Below the pieces are notes generated by a model. The model was not told where the DNA came from, did not search any database, and worked only from the letters and a program-made list of their open reading frames with translations. 64,000 nt of DNA from an uncultured Eubacteriales bacterium (GTDB lineage Bacteria; Bacillota; Clostridia; Christensenellales; Aristaeellaceae). Location of the stretch: positions 1-64,000 of the forward strand of contig OMZY01000006.1 of NCBI GenBank assembly GCA_900315675.1. Reading direction: 5' to 3'. The first letter of the stretch is position 1, and each line of letters begins with the position of its first letter. A program made the position numbers and the translations under genes. Positions 1 through 9,583 of the stretch are shown here, piece after piece.

Positions 1-3000
1 CACGCTGTGGATGTACGCGTTTCCATCCGCATCCTTGAACGTGTCGCCGCTCTCACTGACTGTGTAGTTCCCCAGTTTCAGCTTCGTGATCGTCAGCGTG
101 TCGCCACTCCAGGTCGCATTCCGGTTCGCGTCATTTACGCCGTACTTGAATGTCTCGCTGTAGCCTGCTGTCGCTGTTTCCGCGATACCTGCAACTGTGA
201 ACTCAAGCTTTGCCTTCTGCTCGTCTGTCAGGTCATTCGCAGCATTGCCGGCAAAGTCCTTGTTGATTGTCAGCTTGCCAAGCGCTTCATTGATGAACTC
301 AATATCATCTGATTCATCTTCCACTAATTCAGCCAAAACTTCACCCGTGTCTTCAACATATGTGACTTTGACTTTGATCGTCTTTATACTATTGTCATAA
401 ATAATGCTGTCCTTTATGGGTTTCCCTGAAACTGGATCTGTTTCGGCATCTTCGGGAATAACTTCCAATACATAATAAGTATAGATGATCTCATTTTCTT
501 CAATATCGTCAAAGAGCTCAGAAGTATACTTCAGCTTTGGAGTAAAGGTTATTGTTCCCTGCGCATTGTTCTTACCCGTCGCAACAGGTTTCTCATCCGG
601 GTCCTCCGGATCGGTAACCACTTTGAAACTGAACTGATTGTTCGTCAGATCAGATCCTTCGAGGGTCTTAGTACCAGTCAGGATGACACCTGTTTCCGTA
701 CCTTCATCTGTATTTATATAGGTAATGTCAGTGTCGATCTTACCTGTATTCGGATTCCAGACAATTGATCCTTCTATTGGTTCAACAGCATCAAAGTTAA
801 CATCTGCCATTTTACCAATAACTACCGGGTCCTCGTCGCCAATTTCCCAATCCGTAATACTGATGAGGTTTTCCTCATCTATTACCTTATAATACTTGAG
901 TGATTCGGAATCATTACTGTCAATGAAGAAAACGGTCTTATCGCCATCATATCTGCGTTTTACTGTGCAGCTGATCAGATATACTGTATTGTCACGGGTT
1001 TCACCTTCTTTGAGGCCTTTTGTCTGATCTTCCGAGATAAGGAAATAATAGACCCCATCATGTGTAAAGCTGACATCCTCAAACTTTACAGTACTTCCCT
1101 CATTGGATACAGACTGGAGATCTTCCCAGAAGATGATGTTATTATTTGTCGTCTCAAGAGTATCTACTAATTCATTGTAATCTGATGTGGTCAGCTTATT
1201 GCGCAATTGTTTCAGATTAAAGTAATACTTCTGTCTGGCTGTCGGATCGGACAGATCAGTTGATTCTTCACTGTCCTTCACTTTCTTGCTGAGATCTATT
1301 TCTCCGTAGAAGCCAACCAGATCCCCGCCTTTATAGGGATACAGATGGCCTTCTGCACCGGCCTCAATATATGCATTATTGCATATGACTGTGCCACTGT
1401 AGTTACCTGAGCCAAAGTGGACAAATGCTCGTGGTGCAATCACGTGTCCGAATTCGGGCATTCCTGATTTCGTTATCGTACCAGTACAGTAAGGATAATT
1501 ATATACAATTGATATGCCTCTTCCCGTTTCATCTGTATCAAGTATATGTCCGTTCAATGTCAGTTCCGGGATGCGCATATCGCCTGTTCCTGTAAAGTTG
1601 ATTACAGTGCCGGGCAGGTCATCTCTGGGCTTAAACTTACCATTAACCCAATAACCCAGTTCTTCATCAGTACCCAGGATATTTACGGTTATTGCCTCAC
1701 CCGCACTGATATCAACTATGACATTTTGTCCAGGATAAATATTGACGATACCATTCTCTGGCTGCACATGCTCCGGCTCTGCATTGTCAATTAATGCAGA
1801 AGAAGCGTTGCGAGCTGTTCTCTGCAGACGTACCCAGTCCACATAGTCATCATTTACAATGGTCGGTCCACTGTAATTGAAGCCATGCCATACACGATCA
1901 TGTTCATCGCCATAGTGTGTTCCGTTAACATAGTCACCGGCAACTGTGTTCAAACTTCCCATATAGAACGGAACATAATCATCATTATTATGTCTATTAT
2001 TGACGACTATTGCCGTTTGAGTTATCCCGCTAATCAGGCCATCAACAACAGATGGATTGTCTGCGTCTTCACTATCGGCAAATCCTTCTGCGGGGAATAC
2101 CAAATCACCTCTGATCAGCAAGCCGCCCATCTGGTGATTAGCTATATATGCGTCACCTTGACCAACGTCCGTGGTAAATCCAGAATCTCCATTTTCGCCA
2201 TCACAAAGTGTAATAACGTTATAGCCGCCATTAAGCAATTTTTCAATCGAATACAGATTAAATGAATCTTCATTTTTATCCAGATAGAGAATATCCGTAA
2301 TTGTTGTCAGAACTCCGGGATCATCATCTATAATTCTCTTTGCCTTCCCTGTTTCGGCAGAAGGATTATAATCTTTGGGAATATTCGTGTATTGTGTCAG
2401 AATATGTGTCTGAATACCACTGCCCTCCGGAAGCTTTCTGTTCTGACGAGGCTGTTCGCTAACCAATGACTGCGGACCTCTGATAACAGCATTCTTCTCA
2501 ACAACTGCCAGTGAGATTTCCACATTCTGTTCATGTCCGCTGATATTATCCTCATATTGAGAATAGGTTTCATATCCAATCTTTAACCACCAGTTATCAC
2601 CCGGCAGTTGAACTGTATATGTATAGCCTCCATCAGGGCTTACACTGTCAACTTTTGCATAATTGTATCGTTTGGTTCCGTCAGAGTTCGTTACTGTAAC
2701 AAGCGCATAAATATCAACATCATCGGGAAGCTCTATCGGAGAATCACCACTGTTAATCTGAACATTGTATATGGATGGATTGGACTCTCTGATAGTAATT
2801 GTGGATGACTTTGCTGTCTTGGGATCCCCCTTATTGCTCTCATTAACATAATTGTCAAGTCTGTTTGATACAAAAGTGTAGCCAGGGTAATCTCCCTGAT
2901 CCATTTGCTTCGCTTCATTATAGTTATTCGGATTATTGCCATCCTGTTTATGCGCTAGACGTGCAGTATTGACATAATAACCCTGTGCTTTTGCCTGCTC

Positions 3001-5676
3001 ATAAGTAATTGTATTGCCATCTTGATAATTAGACGGATTAATATAAGTCACCATTTTGAATGTATCGAGCAGTATTGTGTTGGATGATGCATTAGTTGGT
3101 ATTTTCTTGACAGCATAGGCGACCAATGTATCGCTCTGATCGTACATTTCTGCAAGAATCCAGCTTGAATCCGTTATTTCAGGTGCGTCTTCCTGTCCAG
3201 GAACAACAGGATTTTCCTGTAGTCTGTCCACGAAATTAACAGTAACCTCATATCCAGGTAGTTTGTTCGCTGTTACATGGAAATTGTTATCTGCACCTTT
3301 TATGGTAGAAAACTCATCAAAAGAATATGAACCCACCTTGATCCCGGGATTTGCGTTTTGTGAATCAAGAGTGCTTTCATGATATTGTCTTATCAAAGTA
3401 TTTATTCTTTCAGTAAGCGGTCTGTTCCCGCCTTTATCCTTAGCAATATACCAATATCTAATACTATTTTGATCTATCTCAGAGATTGTCTCTGTAGTTC
3501 CAGCTTTAGTATAATTATTTAAAACCGCTGTCGGGCCTGATACAGTAATCGGCGCATAATAATATGATTCACCAGCTTGAATAATCAGATAGTAGCCTTC
3601 TTCCATGCTGGCTGATAAATCAGGCTCACCGCCATCCATAAAATCAATTACAACACAATTTTCTGTGGAAACTTTTGTCGCAACAATATCATGCTCATTG
3701 GCACTTCTTCTGTGAATTCCCTCATAATTGAGGTTAAACTTTGTGTCATCATTGGCAACGATCAGGTCGTTTTCATCTGTTCCCGTCGAGATATTGGTCA
3801 GATTTGCTTCGGATTCTGTACTCATCAGCTGGAACGTAACATTAGGAAGCACTGTGTTGTTCCCTGTTCCATTAGCGTCAGTAAACTCAATAGGCTCATC
3901 AGTGTTTGTTTGTCCGGGTAATGCGGCATAGAATGCAGGCATATCCCCGATCAATGCCAACAGGTAATAATGCTTATCTGTCTCCAGGGTGAATCCTTCA
4001 GAGACGTTGTCATAACGCATGAAATAGGTATTTTCCTGCTTCGTGGCTTTTAGCTTATAGACATTGTTTTCATCGGCGGGCGGTATTTCAACAGTATAGT
4101 ATTCCCCTATTGTTCCACCGTCGATAATCGGATCCAGACTGGTCAGGTCATTGATGCCAGCCACTGTTCCTTCCGCTTTAACAAATGCAATAGAAGTAAC
4201 ATCAGTGAGATAACTGGCAGGTGTTCCTTTGGCCTTTATGAAATCATCCAGCCCGGAATCACTTACGGGTGCATAGTACTTAGGCTGGCCATCTGAATCT
4301 TTTACCAGCACATAATAATCACCATTCAGTGTTACGTTGGTCTCGGGATCAAAGGTCAAAGTTGCAGTATAGGATACAGGTTTGGATGCAGTTATAGTAT
4401 AACCATGCGGCGGTTCTGCAGGAGGTGTTACCGCTTCCGTATTCCAGTCAAATTTAATATCATCAACCAATCCACCGCTGGTTGTCAGCCTTTCCTCTGC
4501 TTCGTTTTTCAGGCTGTCCAGGGATGCAGCGGTTCCGGAATAATACACAATTTCAAAGGTTGTATTGTTATATAATTTGTTTACAGAGGGATCATAGGTA
4601 AATTCCAGTTCATTCTGGGGATTGACCGAAGTCAGACGAGCATACGCTACCGCTTCGCCGGCAACTTTGGCCAGGACGTAAATATTGCTGACCGGCAAAG
4701 AATCTGCGTTTGTGAAGTGAACCTTACATTCTTTCTTCTCAGCAAGAGTGAAATGATAATCATTGGTGGCTTCATCCAATTCAGGGCCTGTAACAGTATA
4801 GTATTCCGGTCCTCCCGGGCCTTGAGGTCCTCCCCTTTGAATCTCAGCAACTTGGGCCTTGGCAGCCAATTCTTCTGCCGATTTGCCGTTCTCATATTCA
4901 ACAATCTTGACTGAATCTTTATCTGCAGTATCAGGAATCTTACCATCCTCTGTTTCCTCACCGGAACCAGAGCAGAAATTCCCCACTGTTCCGTCTTCAG
5001 AGACCAGTGCATAATACGCAACATTATTGACCTTGGCGACCACACAATACTTGTCCGCTACAATTTTGATTTCCGGGGTTGGTCCGCCGTTATTCTGTAT
5101 ACCGATAGAAGCGGTATGCGGAACTGCTTCTGTTGTTACTTCGCCGATAGTAATACTTGCTGAATCCGAATCATATATAATTACTACAGCATTATCTCCA
5201 ATGGAATTATTATAAAAAGTGCTTTCCCCACTTGTCACTGTCCCATGATCCAAAACATAATTATGCCAGTTAGGTCCCGTTCCAAAGTATACTGTTGTTG
5301 ATGTGGCTTCTGTACTATATCCATATGTTGGAGAAGAATCATAATTCTGCTTAAATACATCTGCATCAAAATGCTGCTCTTTTTGTGTAGGATTAACAGC
5401 AGCTATGTAGTACACATTTGCTTTATTGCCCCATTCATCAATTGGTGCATTTTCTTGCTTAACTACCAAATAAATATTATTTGGTAATGTTACAGAATCG
5501 GCAAGAGTAATATCCACCTCATACTTGTCAGGAACACTTCTATCTCCCGATTTAATATTCAGCGGGCCTCTTCTTCCTTCTTCTGTCTGTTCCGCCAGAA
5601 CAGACACAGGAAGGATATTCACCAGCATCACAAGGGTGAGCAGGAAAGCGATTGTTTTCTTCATCGTATACTTCAT
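1..5676 (-). CDS. Giant secreted surface/adhesin-like protein, 3' end beyond the window
   Basis: I read the minus frame codon by codon from ATG 5676 to the window edge and found no stop, giving 1892 codons still open. The start has AGAGGG six bases upstream and a signal peptide ending VLA-EQ (residues 1-29). Residues about 35-1060 hold seven or eight degenerate beta-type repeats, each with a core like YYVLVK...YYAPV. Residues about 1110-1455 resemble a choice-of-anchor A domain, ending GHVIAPRAFVHFGSGNYSG and then GHLYPYKG. From about 1545 there are FctA/Spy0128-like pilin domains (core TGTKTLEGSDLTNNQFSF), then a CnaB/DUF5979-like domain (GKLTINKDFAG). Such domains form self-generated isopeptide bonds in Gram-positive pilins; the bond residues were not assigned here. 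The gene follows the E/T/P-rich gene in one operon and is visibly more A+T-rich than its surroundings. Family assignment is from motif recognition only. Confidence 0.85.
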   Translation of the reverse strand, partial: MKYTMKKTIAFLLTLVMLVNILPVSVLAEQTEEGRRGPLNIKSGDRSVPDKYEVDITLADSVTLPNNIYLVVKQENAPIDEWGNKANVYYIAAVNPTQKEQHFDADVFKQNYDSSPTYGYSTEATSTTVYFGTGPNWHNYVLDHGTVTSGESTFYNNSIGDNAVVIIYDSDSASITIGEVTTEAVPHTASIGIQNNGGPTPEIKIVADKYCVVAKVNNVAYYALVSEDGTVGNFCSGSGEETEDGKIPDTADKDSVKIVEYENGKSAEELAAKAQVAEIQRGGPQGPGGPEYYTVTGPELDEATNDYHFTLAEKKECKVHFTNADSLPVSNIYVLAKVAGEAVAYARLTSVNPQNELEFTYDPSVNKLYNNTTFEIVYYSGTAASLDSLKNEAEERLTTSGGLVDDIKFDWNTEAVTPPAEPPHGYTITASKPVSYTATLTFDPETNVTLNGDYYVLVKDSDGQPKYYAPVSDSGLDDFIKAKGTPASYLTDVTSIAFVKAEGTVAGINDLTSLDPIIDGGTIGEYYTVEIPPADENNVYKLKATKQENTYFMRYDNVSEGFTLETDKHYYLLALIGDMPAFYAALPGQTNTDEPIEFTDANGTGNNTVLPNVTFQLMSTESEANLTNISTGTDENDLIVANDDTKFNLNYEGIHRRSANEHDIVATKVSTENCVVIDFMDGGEPDLSASMEEGYYLIIQAGESYYYAPITVSGPTAVLNNYTKAGTTETISEIDQNSIRYWYIAKDKGGNRPLTERINTLIRQYHESTLDSQNANPGIKVGSYSFDEFSTIKGADNNFHVTANKLPGYEVTVNFVDRLQENPVVPGQEDAPEITDSSWILAEMYDQSDTLVAYAVKKIPTNASSNTILLDTFKMVTYINPSNYQDGNTITYEQAKAQGYYVNTARLAHKQDGNNPNNYNEAKQMDQGDYPGYTFVSNRLDNYVNESNKGDPKTAKSSTITIRESNPSIYNVQINSGDSPIELPDDVDIYALVTVTNSDGTKRYNYAKVDSVSPDGGYTYTVQLPGDNWWLKIGYETYSQYEDNISGHEQNVEISLAVVEKNAVIRGPQSLVSEQPRQNRKLPEGSGIQTHILTQYTNIPKDYNPSAETGKAKRIIDDDPGVLTTITDILYLDKNEDSFNLYSIEKLLNGGYNVITLCDGENGDSGFTTDVGQGDAYIANHQMGGLLIRGDLVFPAEGFADSEDADNPSVVDGLISGITQTAIVVNNRHNNDDYVPFYMGSLNTVAGDYVNGTHYGDEHDRVWHGFNYSGPTIVNDDYVDWVRLQRTARNASSALIDNAEPEHVQPENGIVNIYPGQNVIVDISAGEAITVNILGTDEELGYWVNGKFKPRDDLPGTVINFTGTGDMRIPELTLNGHILDTDETGRGISIVYNYPYCTGTITKSGMPEFGHVIAPRAFVHFGSGNYSGTVICNNAYIEAGAEGHLYPYKGGDLVGFYGEIDLSKKVKDSEESTDLSDPTARQKYYFNLKQLRNKLTTSDYNELVDTLETTNNNIIFWEDLQSVSNEGSTVKFEDVSFTHDGVYYFLISEDQTKGLKEGETRDNTVYLISCTVKRRYDGDKTVFFIDSNDSESLKYYKVIDEENLISITDWEIGDEDPVVIGKMADVNFDAVEPIEGSIVWNPNTGKIDTDITYINTDEGTETGVILTGTKTLEGSDLTNNQFSFKVVTDPEDPDEKPVATGKNNAQGTITFTPKLKYTSELFDDIEENEIIYTYYVLEVIPEDAETDPVSGKPIKDSIIYDNSIKTIKVKVTYVEDTGEVLAELVEDESDDIEFINEALGKLTINKDFAGNAANDLTDEQKAKLEFTVAGIAETATAGYSETFKYGVNDANRNATWSGDTLTITKLKLGNYTVSESGDTFKDADGNAYIHSV

Positions 5677-5726
5677 CAGGTTCCCTCTTTTCAACAAACT
5701 ATTAAGTCGTTAAGAAGCAGCTTGAG

Positions 5727-5751
5727 CCGTGCCCTTTCCGGGCACGGCAAA
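5727..5751 (-). other. Intergenic stem-loop in the surface-protein operon
   Basis: GCCGTGCC and GGGCACGGC form an 8-9 bp stem with a short loop between the two surface genes. No T-run follows on the minus strand, so it is more likely an mRNA-processing or attenuating hairpin than a full terminator. Confidence 0.5.
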
Positions 5752-5757
5752 TGTATA

Positions 5758-6987
5758 TCAGTCTTCCTGACTCTCCTCCACGTATACCAGTATTCTCCAG
5801 TACACTATGTTATTTTCAGGAGTAACGACAACATCCATTGTGGTATTGGTTTCATTGGGTATATCGTACCAGGTTGTTTCGTCCGGACTGTACTGCCACT
5901 GCACGGTATACTGCAGTTCGTCATATCCTTCCATAACAGCTTCGAAATGAGCGGTATCTCCGATAATCGGATCCGGCACATCCCAAGTCACATCAACCCT
6001 GATATGCCTTTCAGGAGCCATTTCAGACTCTGGTATGTTTTCTTCTGTTTCCTCTCCGGTTTCTTCGATATCAACCTGCTCATCTTCTGATTCCTCGGCA
6101 GGTTCTTCTTCAGTTAATTCTTCCGGTTCCCCAGCAGGTTCTTCCCCGGTCTCTTCCTCATCGGCCGGAGTCTCTGTCGGTTCTTCCTCTTCTTCTGTTA
6201 TTTCATCCGGCTCGTCAGTTGTTTCTTCAGTCTCGTCTGTTTCTTCTTCGGGAATCTCTTCAACTGTCTCTTCAGCCGGTTCTTCGCTTTCTTCAGTTTC
6301 TCCGGGTTCCTCAGCAGGTTCTTCAGTTTCTTCTGTTACTTCAGCCGGTTCCTCTTCCGTGATCTCCTCTGTCTGCTGCTGGGCCATCCATTCGCCATAA
6401 GCAGCGTCATCCAGGATGGACACATTGGCTTTGGCCATCAGGTTGGGTTCGACCGGTCCCATTGTAATAAGGTAGGAACCCGCTTCAGCATGCCAGCTGA
6501 TGATTGCCTTGCTGTTTTCCGTCAGGGTTCTGGCGGGGTTCTCCGTCAGTCTGTCGGCTTTCTCCACGGCAATCCAGACATGACGGCCCTGGACCAGCAG
6601 GTTCACCTGCTGAGCCTGAGCCACATCCAGCTTCAGGATGGCGGGCTTGGTTTTTTTCATTACTCCGCTCCAGGAATCGCCGACGCGTACGGCTTTGGTG
6701 ATGACCAGCTCCACAGCGTCCGCTGCTTCCTCATCCTCTGCCGGGTCTTCCGGTTCGATTGTCTCATTCACCGGATCCTGCGGCTCCGTTGTATCCGGCA
6801 CCGTTGTATCCGGTTCTGTTGTTTCAGGTTCTGTGGCTCCCGGTACGGAATCCGCCGTTTCGACCGGCGTCAGATCCGTCGGAGTGGCAGGTGTTGTTTC
6901 TTCTGCTGCTGTCCATACGGAAACAGCGCAGACGAACAGCATCGCGGCGCAGATCACGAGAAACTTCCGAATGAAACGATTTTTCAT
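5758..6987 (-). CDS. Secreted acidic E/T/P-rich low-complexity protein
   Basis: 409 residues. I chose the ATG at 6987 over one 48 bases upstream because AAGGAG lies eight bases before it and the signal peptide (MKNRFIRKFLVICAAML...TAAEE) begins there. A Thr/Pro/Glu linker is followed by a pre-peptidase-like beta region (about 95-200), then about 110 residues made almost only of E, T, P and A (EEPAEE, ETEES, DEPDE types). The last 75 residues look like an Ig-like domain (VQWQYSPDETTWYDI). No catalytic motif is visible. It sits 81 bases upstream of the giant adhesin, so it is probably a cell-wall spacer or partner protein. Function unknown. Confidence 0.8.
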   Translation of the reverse strand: MKNRFIRKFLVICAAMLFVCAVSVWTAAEETTPATPTDLTPVETADSVPGATEPETTEPDTTVPDTTEPQDPVNETIEPEDPAEDEEAADAVELVITKAVRVGDSWSGVMKKTKPAILKLDVAQAQQVNLLVQGRHVWIAVEKADRLTENPARTLTENSKAIISWHAEAGSYLITMGPVEPNLMAKANVSILDDAAYGEWMAQQQTEEITEEEPAEVTEETEEPAEEPGETEESEEPAEETVEEIPEEETDETEETTDEPDEITEEEEEPTETPADEEETGEEPAGEPEELTEEEPAEESEDEQVDIEETGEETEENIPESEMAPERHIRVDVTWDVPDPIIGDTAHFEAVMEGYDELQYTVQWQYSPDETTWYDIPNETNTTMDVVVTPENNIVYWRILVYVEESQED

Positions 6988-7035
6988 ACTCCTGACTCCT
7001 TTGCGAAGATAAAATGAATTCCGTCTTTTAATCAT

Positions 7036-7375
7036 CTCATGTAACTTTTCATGTAATCGTTAGTTTGTCATGCGTAACAGTGCAAACGTTTAATAGTTGC
7101 ACCTATTCATATAATCCTAACATACAAAACTTTGTTAATCAAGCGTTTCAGCGGTTTTTGCGGTCCGTTTTCCGCATCGTTAATTACATCCCGTTTTTGG
7201 CCGTTTTACCATGTAATCCTTGTGACTTCGTCACTCCGGCGCCTCTTTTTCGTTTGTAAAAACCTATCTGTTTTTCTGTTTTTTATTTGCCTTTCATTCC
7301 TTTTATTTTCCTTTTTTACCTGTTTATCTCTTTATTCAGTTACATTGATAAATTGATTTTTCGTGCTTTGCGCAC
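7036..7375. promoter_or_regulatory. Upstream region of the surface operon with repeated ATGTAAC/ATGTAAT motifs
   Basis: About 340 AT-rich bases without a credible gene. CATGTAAC at 7038, CATGTAAT at 7050 (exactly 12 bases later) and at 7210, and GTTACATT at 7339 match motifs that also occur upstream of the BTAD regulator. They are probable operators; no clear -35/-10 pair was chosen. Confidence 0.4.
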
Positions 7376-7400
7376 AAAAAAAGCGCCCCTTTCGGGGCGC
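7376..7400 (-). terminator. Rho-independent terminator of the BTAD regulator gene
   Basis: On the minus strand a 7-bp GCGCCCC/GGGGCGC stem with loop GAAA is followed by seven T, 33 bases after the stop codon. Confidence 0.9.
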
Positions 7401-7432
7401 CGGATGAGCATTGGACGGCCGGTTCAGATTCC

Positions 7433-8665
7433 TTACTCCAGTCTGGGTTCGATCTCCGGATGATCCGAAGTCATGTTCTGAGAGTTCAGGGGACCGACGC
7501 GGTAGTTGAAGACGATATTGCTGTTGGGATAGCTGCGGTAGAACACCCGTTTGATCCGTTCGAGGACCATGCCGCCGGTGTTATAGTTCACCGTGGGCAG
7601 CAGCAGGGCGAAAACCGTGGGGGCAAACCGGGTAATGGTATCGCCCTTGCGCAGGTTCTTCGTCAGGATCTCCAGCAGGCCGTTCATGATGTTGTTCTGC
7701 CGCATAGTGTCGATTTCCTTATCGTTGTAGGGAGACACCATGATGATCGCCAGGAACATGGTCGCGCCCAGGCGTTCCAGGTTCCGCATCTGGAGGTTGA
7801 AGATTTCCTTGAACACGGTGTATTCGCAAACGAAAGCGCCGCGGCGTTCTCCGCTTTCACGCAGTTCGTTGCGGATGGATTCCAGGTTGAAGTCCAGGGT
7901 CTTGCCGGCGGAGACGATCTGCTTGTAGAACTCCTGCAGGTCTTCGCTGGGCTGGACGCCCAGGTAGTGGTAGTTCAGCTGAACCACATGCTTGTACTGC
8001 ACCAGGGCTTCGCCGGTCCGGTTGATCTTGATCAGAGCGGACATGAGCTCCATATGGAGACGGTCATCGAAGGAATCCACATCCAGTGCGCGGCGGCAGA
8101 TGCTGACGATGTCCGCGTACTGTCCGCTGGCCTTCAGCATTTCAATGTAGGCATAGACAGCCGCCATGTACTTGTTGTGCATCGTGGTGGCCTTGGCCAG
8201 TGCCCACTCGTTCTGCTCGGAATGCTGCAGCAGGTCGCCCTGGTACTTTTCCAGCAACTGGTTGTACAGGCGGCGCAGCTCGGCCTGGGGCACATTGTTC
8301 TCCGCCAGGCGGTTAAAGATCGAATCGATCTCATACATGTCGATGGTCATGTTTTCCGGGCACTGCCAGTGATAAGCGCCGCGGTCGGAAACCACGCAGG
8401 CGCCCAATGCCGGATCAATCTGGTTCAGCAGCACGCGCAGGCGGCTGACCAGCGTCTTCAGGGCGTTCTCGGGGTTCGTGCTCTTTTCCTCGTCCCACAG
8501 TGCAGCCAGCAGCTTCTGGTTCGGGACCCGCTCCCCTTCGTTCAGGATCAGATACTGAACCAGGGCCGCGCCCTTTTTGGACTTGACCGCCAGCTGATCC
8601 GTCTTTTTCTCATCTATATAGATAAGGAAGTGGTCCATCATCTGAATGCGAATGGTATCTGCCAT
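7433..8665 (-). CDS. SARP/BTAD-type transcriptional regulator with degenerate GGDEF-like tail
   Basis: 410 residues, ATG with AGGGGG eight bases upstream. Residues 1-105 form an OmpR-like winged helix (NPENALKTLVSRLRVLL). Residues about 110-255 are a helical bacterial transcriptional activation domain (TPR-like, QYKHVVQLNYHYLGVQPSEDL). Residues about 270-390 resemble a nucleotide-cyclase/GGDEF fold (LRKGDTITRFAPTVFALLLP) but have no GGDEF signature, so the domain is probably a sensor or dimerisation module. It has no receiver domain and no membrane segment. The flanking intergenic regions share GTTACAT motifs, which suggests autoregulation and control of the surface operon just downstream. 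Target and ligand are unknown. Confidence 0.85.
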   Translation of the reverse strand: MADTIRIQMMDHFLIYIDEKKTDQLAVKSKKGAALVQYLILNEGERVPNQKLLAALWDEEKSTNPENALKTLVSRLRVLLNQIDPALGACVVSDRGAYHWQCPENMTIDMYEIDSIFNRLAENNVPQAELRRLYNQLLEKYQGDLLQHSEQNEWALAKATTMHNKYMAAVYAYIEMLKASGQYADIVSICRRALDVDSFDDRLHMELMSALIKINRTGEALVQYKHVVQLNYHYLGVQPSEDLQEFYKQIVSAGKTLDFNLESIRNELRESGERRGAFVCEYTVFKEIFNLQMRNLERLGATMFLAIIMVSPYNDKEIDTMRQNNIMNGLLEILTKNLRKGDTITRFAPTVFALLLPTVNYNTGGMVLERIKRVFYRSYPNSNIVFNYRVGPLNSQNMTSDHPEIEPRLE

Positions 8666-8773
8666 GGGTGTTCCCCCTCATGCCTCATGCTCTGGAATAG
8701 TTTAGGATCCGTGTCCGAAAATATTGCGTAAATGTTTCATGGAAATCAAATGCTGTTCACAAATCACAATACG

Positions 8774-8955
8774 GTTACATTTTAGCAGTCTGTATGCCAT
8801 TTTGCAAGTACTTTGTTACATGAGCATGCAATTCCATGTAAGTTTTTTATTCATGTATCGGTTACAGGCCGCTCCGCGCCCTACCTGCATCTTCTGCATG
8901 ACGATTACACGGCTTTTCAGTGAAAGTCACACCACAGTTACATAACCGTTACCCG
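8774..8955. promoter_or_regulatory. Cluster of GTTACAT/ATGTAAC motifs upstream of the BTAD regulator
   Basis: GTTACATT 8774, GTTACATG 8815, CATGTAAG 8835, CATGTATC 8852, GTTACAGG 8861 and GTTACATA 8937 lie in a gene-free stretch between the divergent regulator and tadA. TTACATG (8816-8822) and CATGTAA (8835-8841) form a perfect inverted pair around a 12-base spacer, the classical form of a dimer operator. Confidence 0.5.
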
Positions 8956-9043
8956 GCATAGTGCCTGATCGGCATCTCGATACCCAGGTAATTATTCCTG
9001 TGTGTAACCGCATTTTCCTGTAATTATCCTATTTCTTCCCATG

Positions 9044-9072
9044 TTGACATTTTCCCCCGTCTCCATAATAAT
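9044..9072 (+). promoter_or_regulatory. Candidate sigma-A promoter of tadA
   Basis: TTGACA, 17-base spacer, AATAAT. The -10 is imperfect; overlapping TAATAA would give 16 bases. It lies about 40 bases before the tadA start. Confidence 0.5.
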
Positions 9073-9112
9073 GAAGGCAGACAGGGACTGATCCTGAAAG
9101 GAGGGAAACGCC

Positions 9113-9583
9113 ATGAACGCGCAGGACCGGGCCGGTATGCAGGAAGCCCTGAAGGAAGCCCGCAAGGCCTTTGCCGAAGGCGAGGTGCCCGTCGGCGCCG
9201 CGCTTTATCACGGTGATACCCTCCTCTGGGCGGATCATAACCGGCGGGAGGCGCAGAAGGATCCCACCGCCCACGCGGAGATCCTGTGCCTGCGCAACGG
9301 CGCCGCCAGGCTTGGGGACTGGCGCCTGAAGGACTGCACCCTGTATGTGACCCTGGAGCCCTGCCCCATGTGCTCAGGCGCCCTGCTCATGAGCCGGCTG
9401 GGCCGCTGCGTTTTCGGCGCCGCTGATCCGGAATCCGGCTGCTGCGGAAGCATTTATGATCTTCCCGCGGATCCGCTGCTTCACGGACATACGGTCTGGG
9501 AACAGTCTGATGCCGGTGTGGAATGTAAGGAACTGCTGAATCGTTTCTTTAGTGAAAGACGTCCGGAAGGAGGAAACGAATGA
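9113..9583 (+). CDS. tadA: tRNA-specific adenosine deaminase TadA
   Basis: 156 residues, the usual TadA length. TadA converts wobble adenosine 34 to inosine in tRNA-Arg(ACG). The zinc/catalytic motif His54-Ala-Glu56 and the PCPMC pair Cys84/Cys87 are both present, followed by the typical GGxYDL-like segment (CCGSIYDLPADPLL). A strong AAAGGAGGG ribosome site sits seven bases before ATG. Its stop overlaps the next start (ATGA), so it is translationally coupled to the MBL-fold lipoprotein. Confidence 0.95.
   Translation: MNAQDRAGMQEALKEARKAFAEGEVPVGAALYHGDTLLWADHNRREAQKDPTAHAEILCLRNGAARLGDWRLKDCTLYVTLEPCPMCSGALLMSRLGRCVFGAADPESGCCGSIYDLPADPLLHGHTVWEQSDAGVECKELLNRFFSERRPEGGNE

Noticed and set aside
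6035-6400. Serine-rich 121-residue frame on plus
   Set aside because: Complement of the Glu/Thr-rich repeats of the secreted acidic protein.
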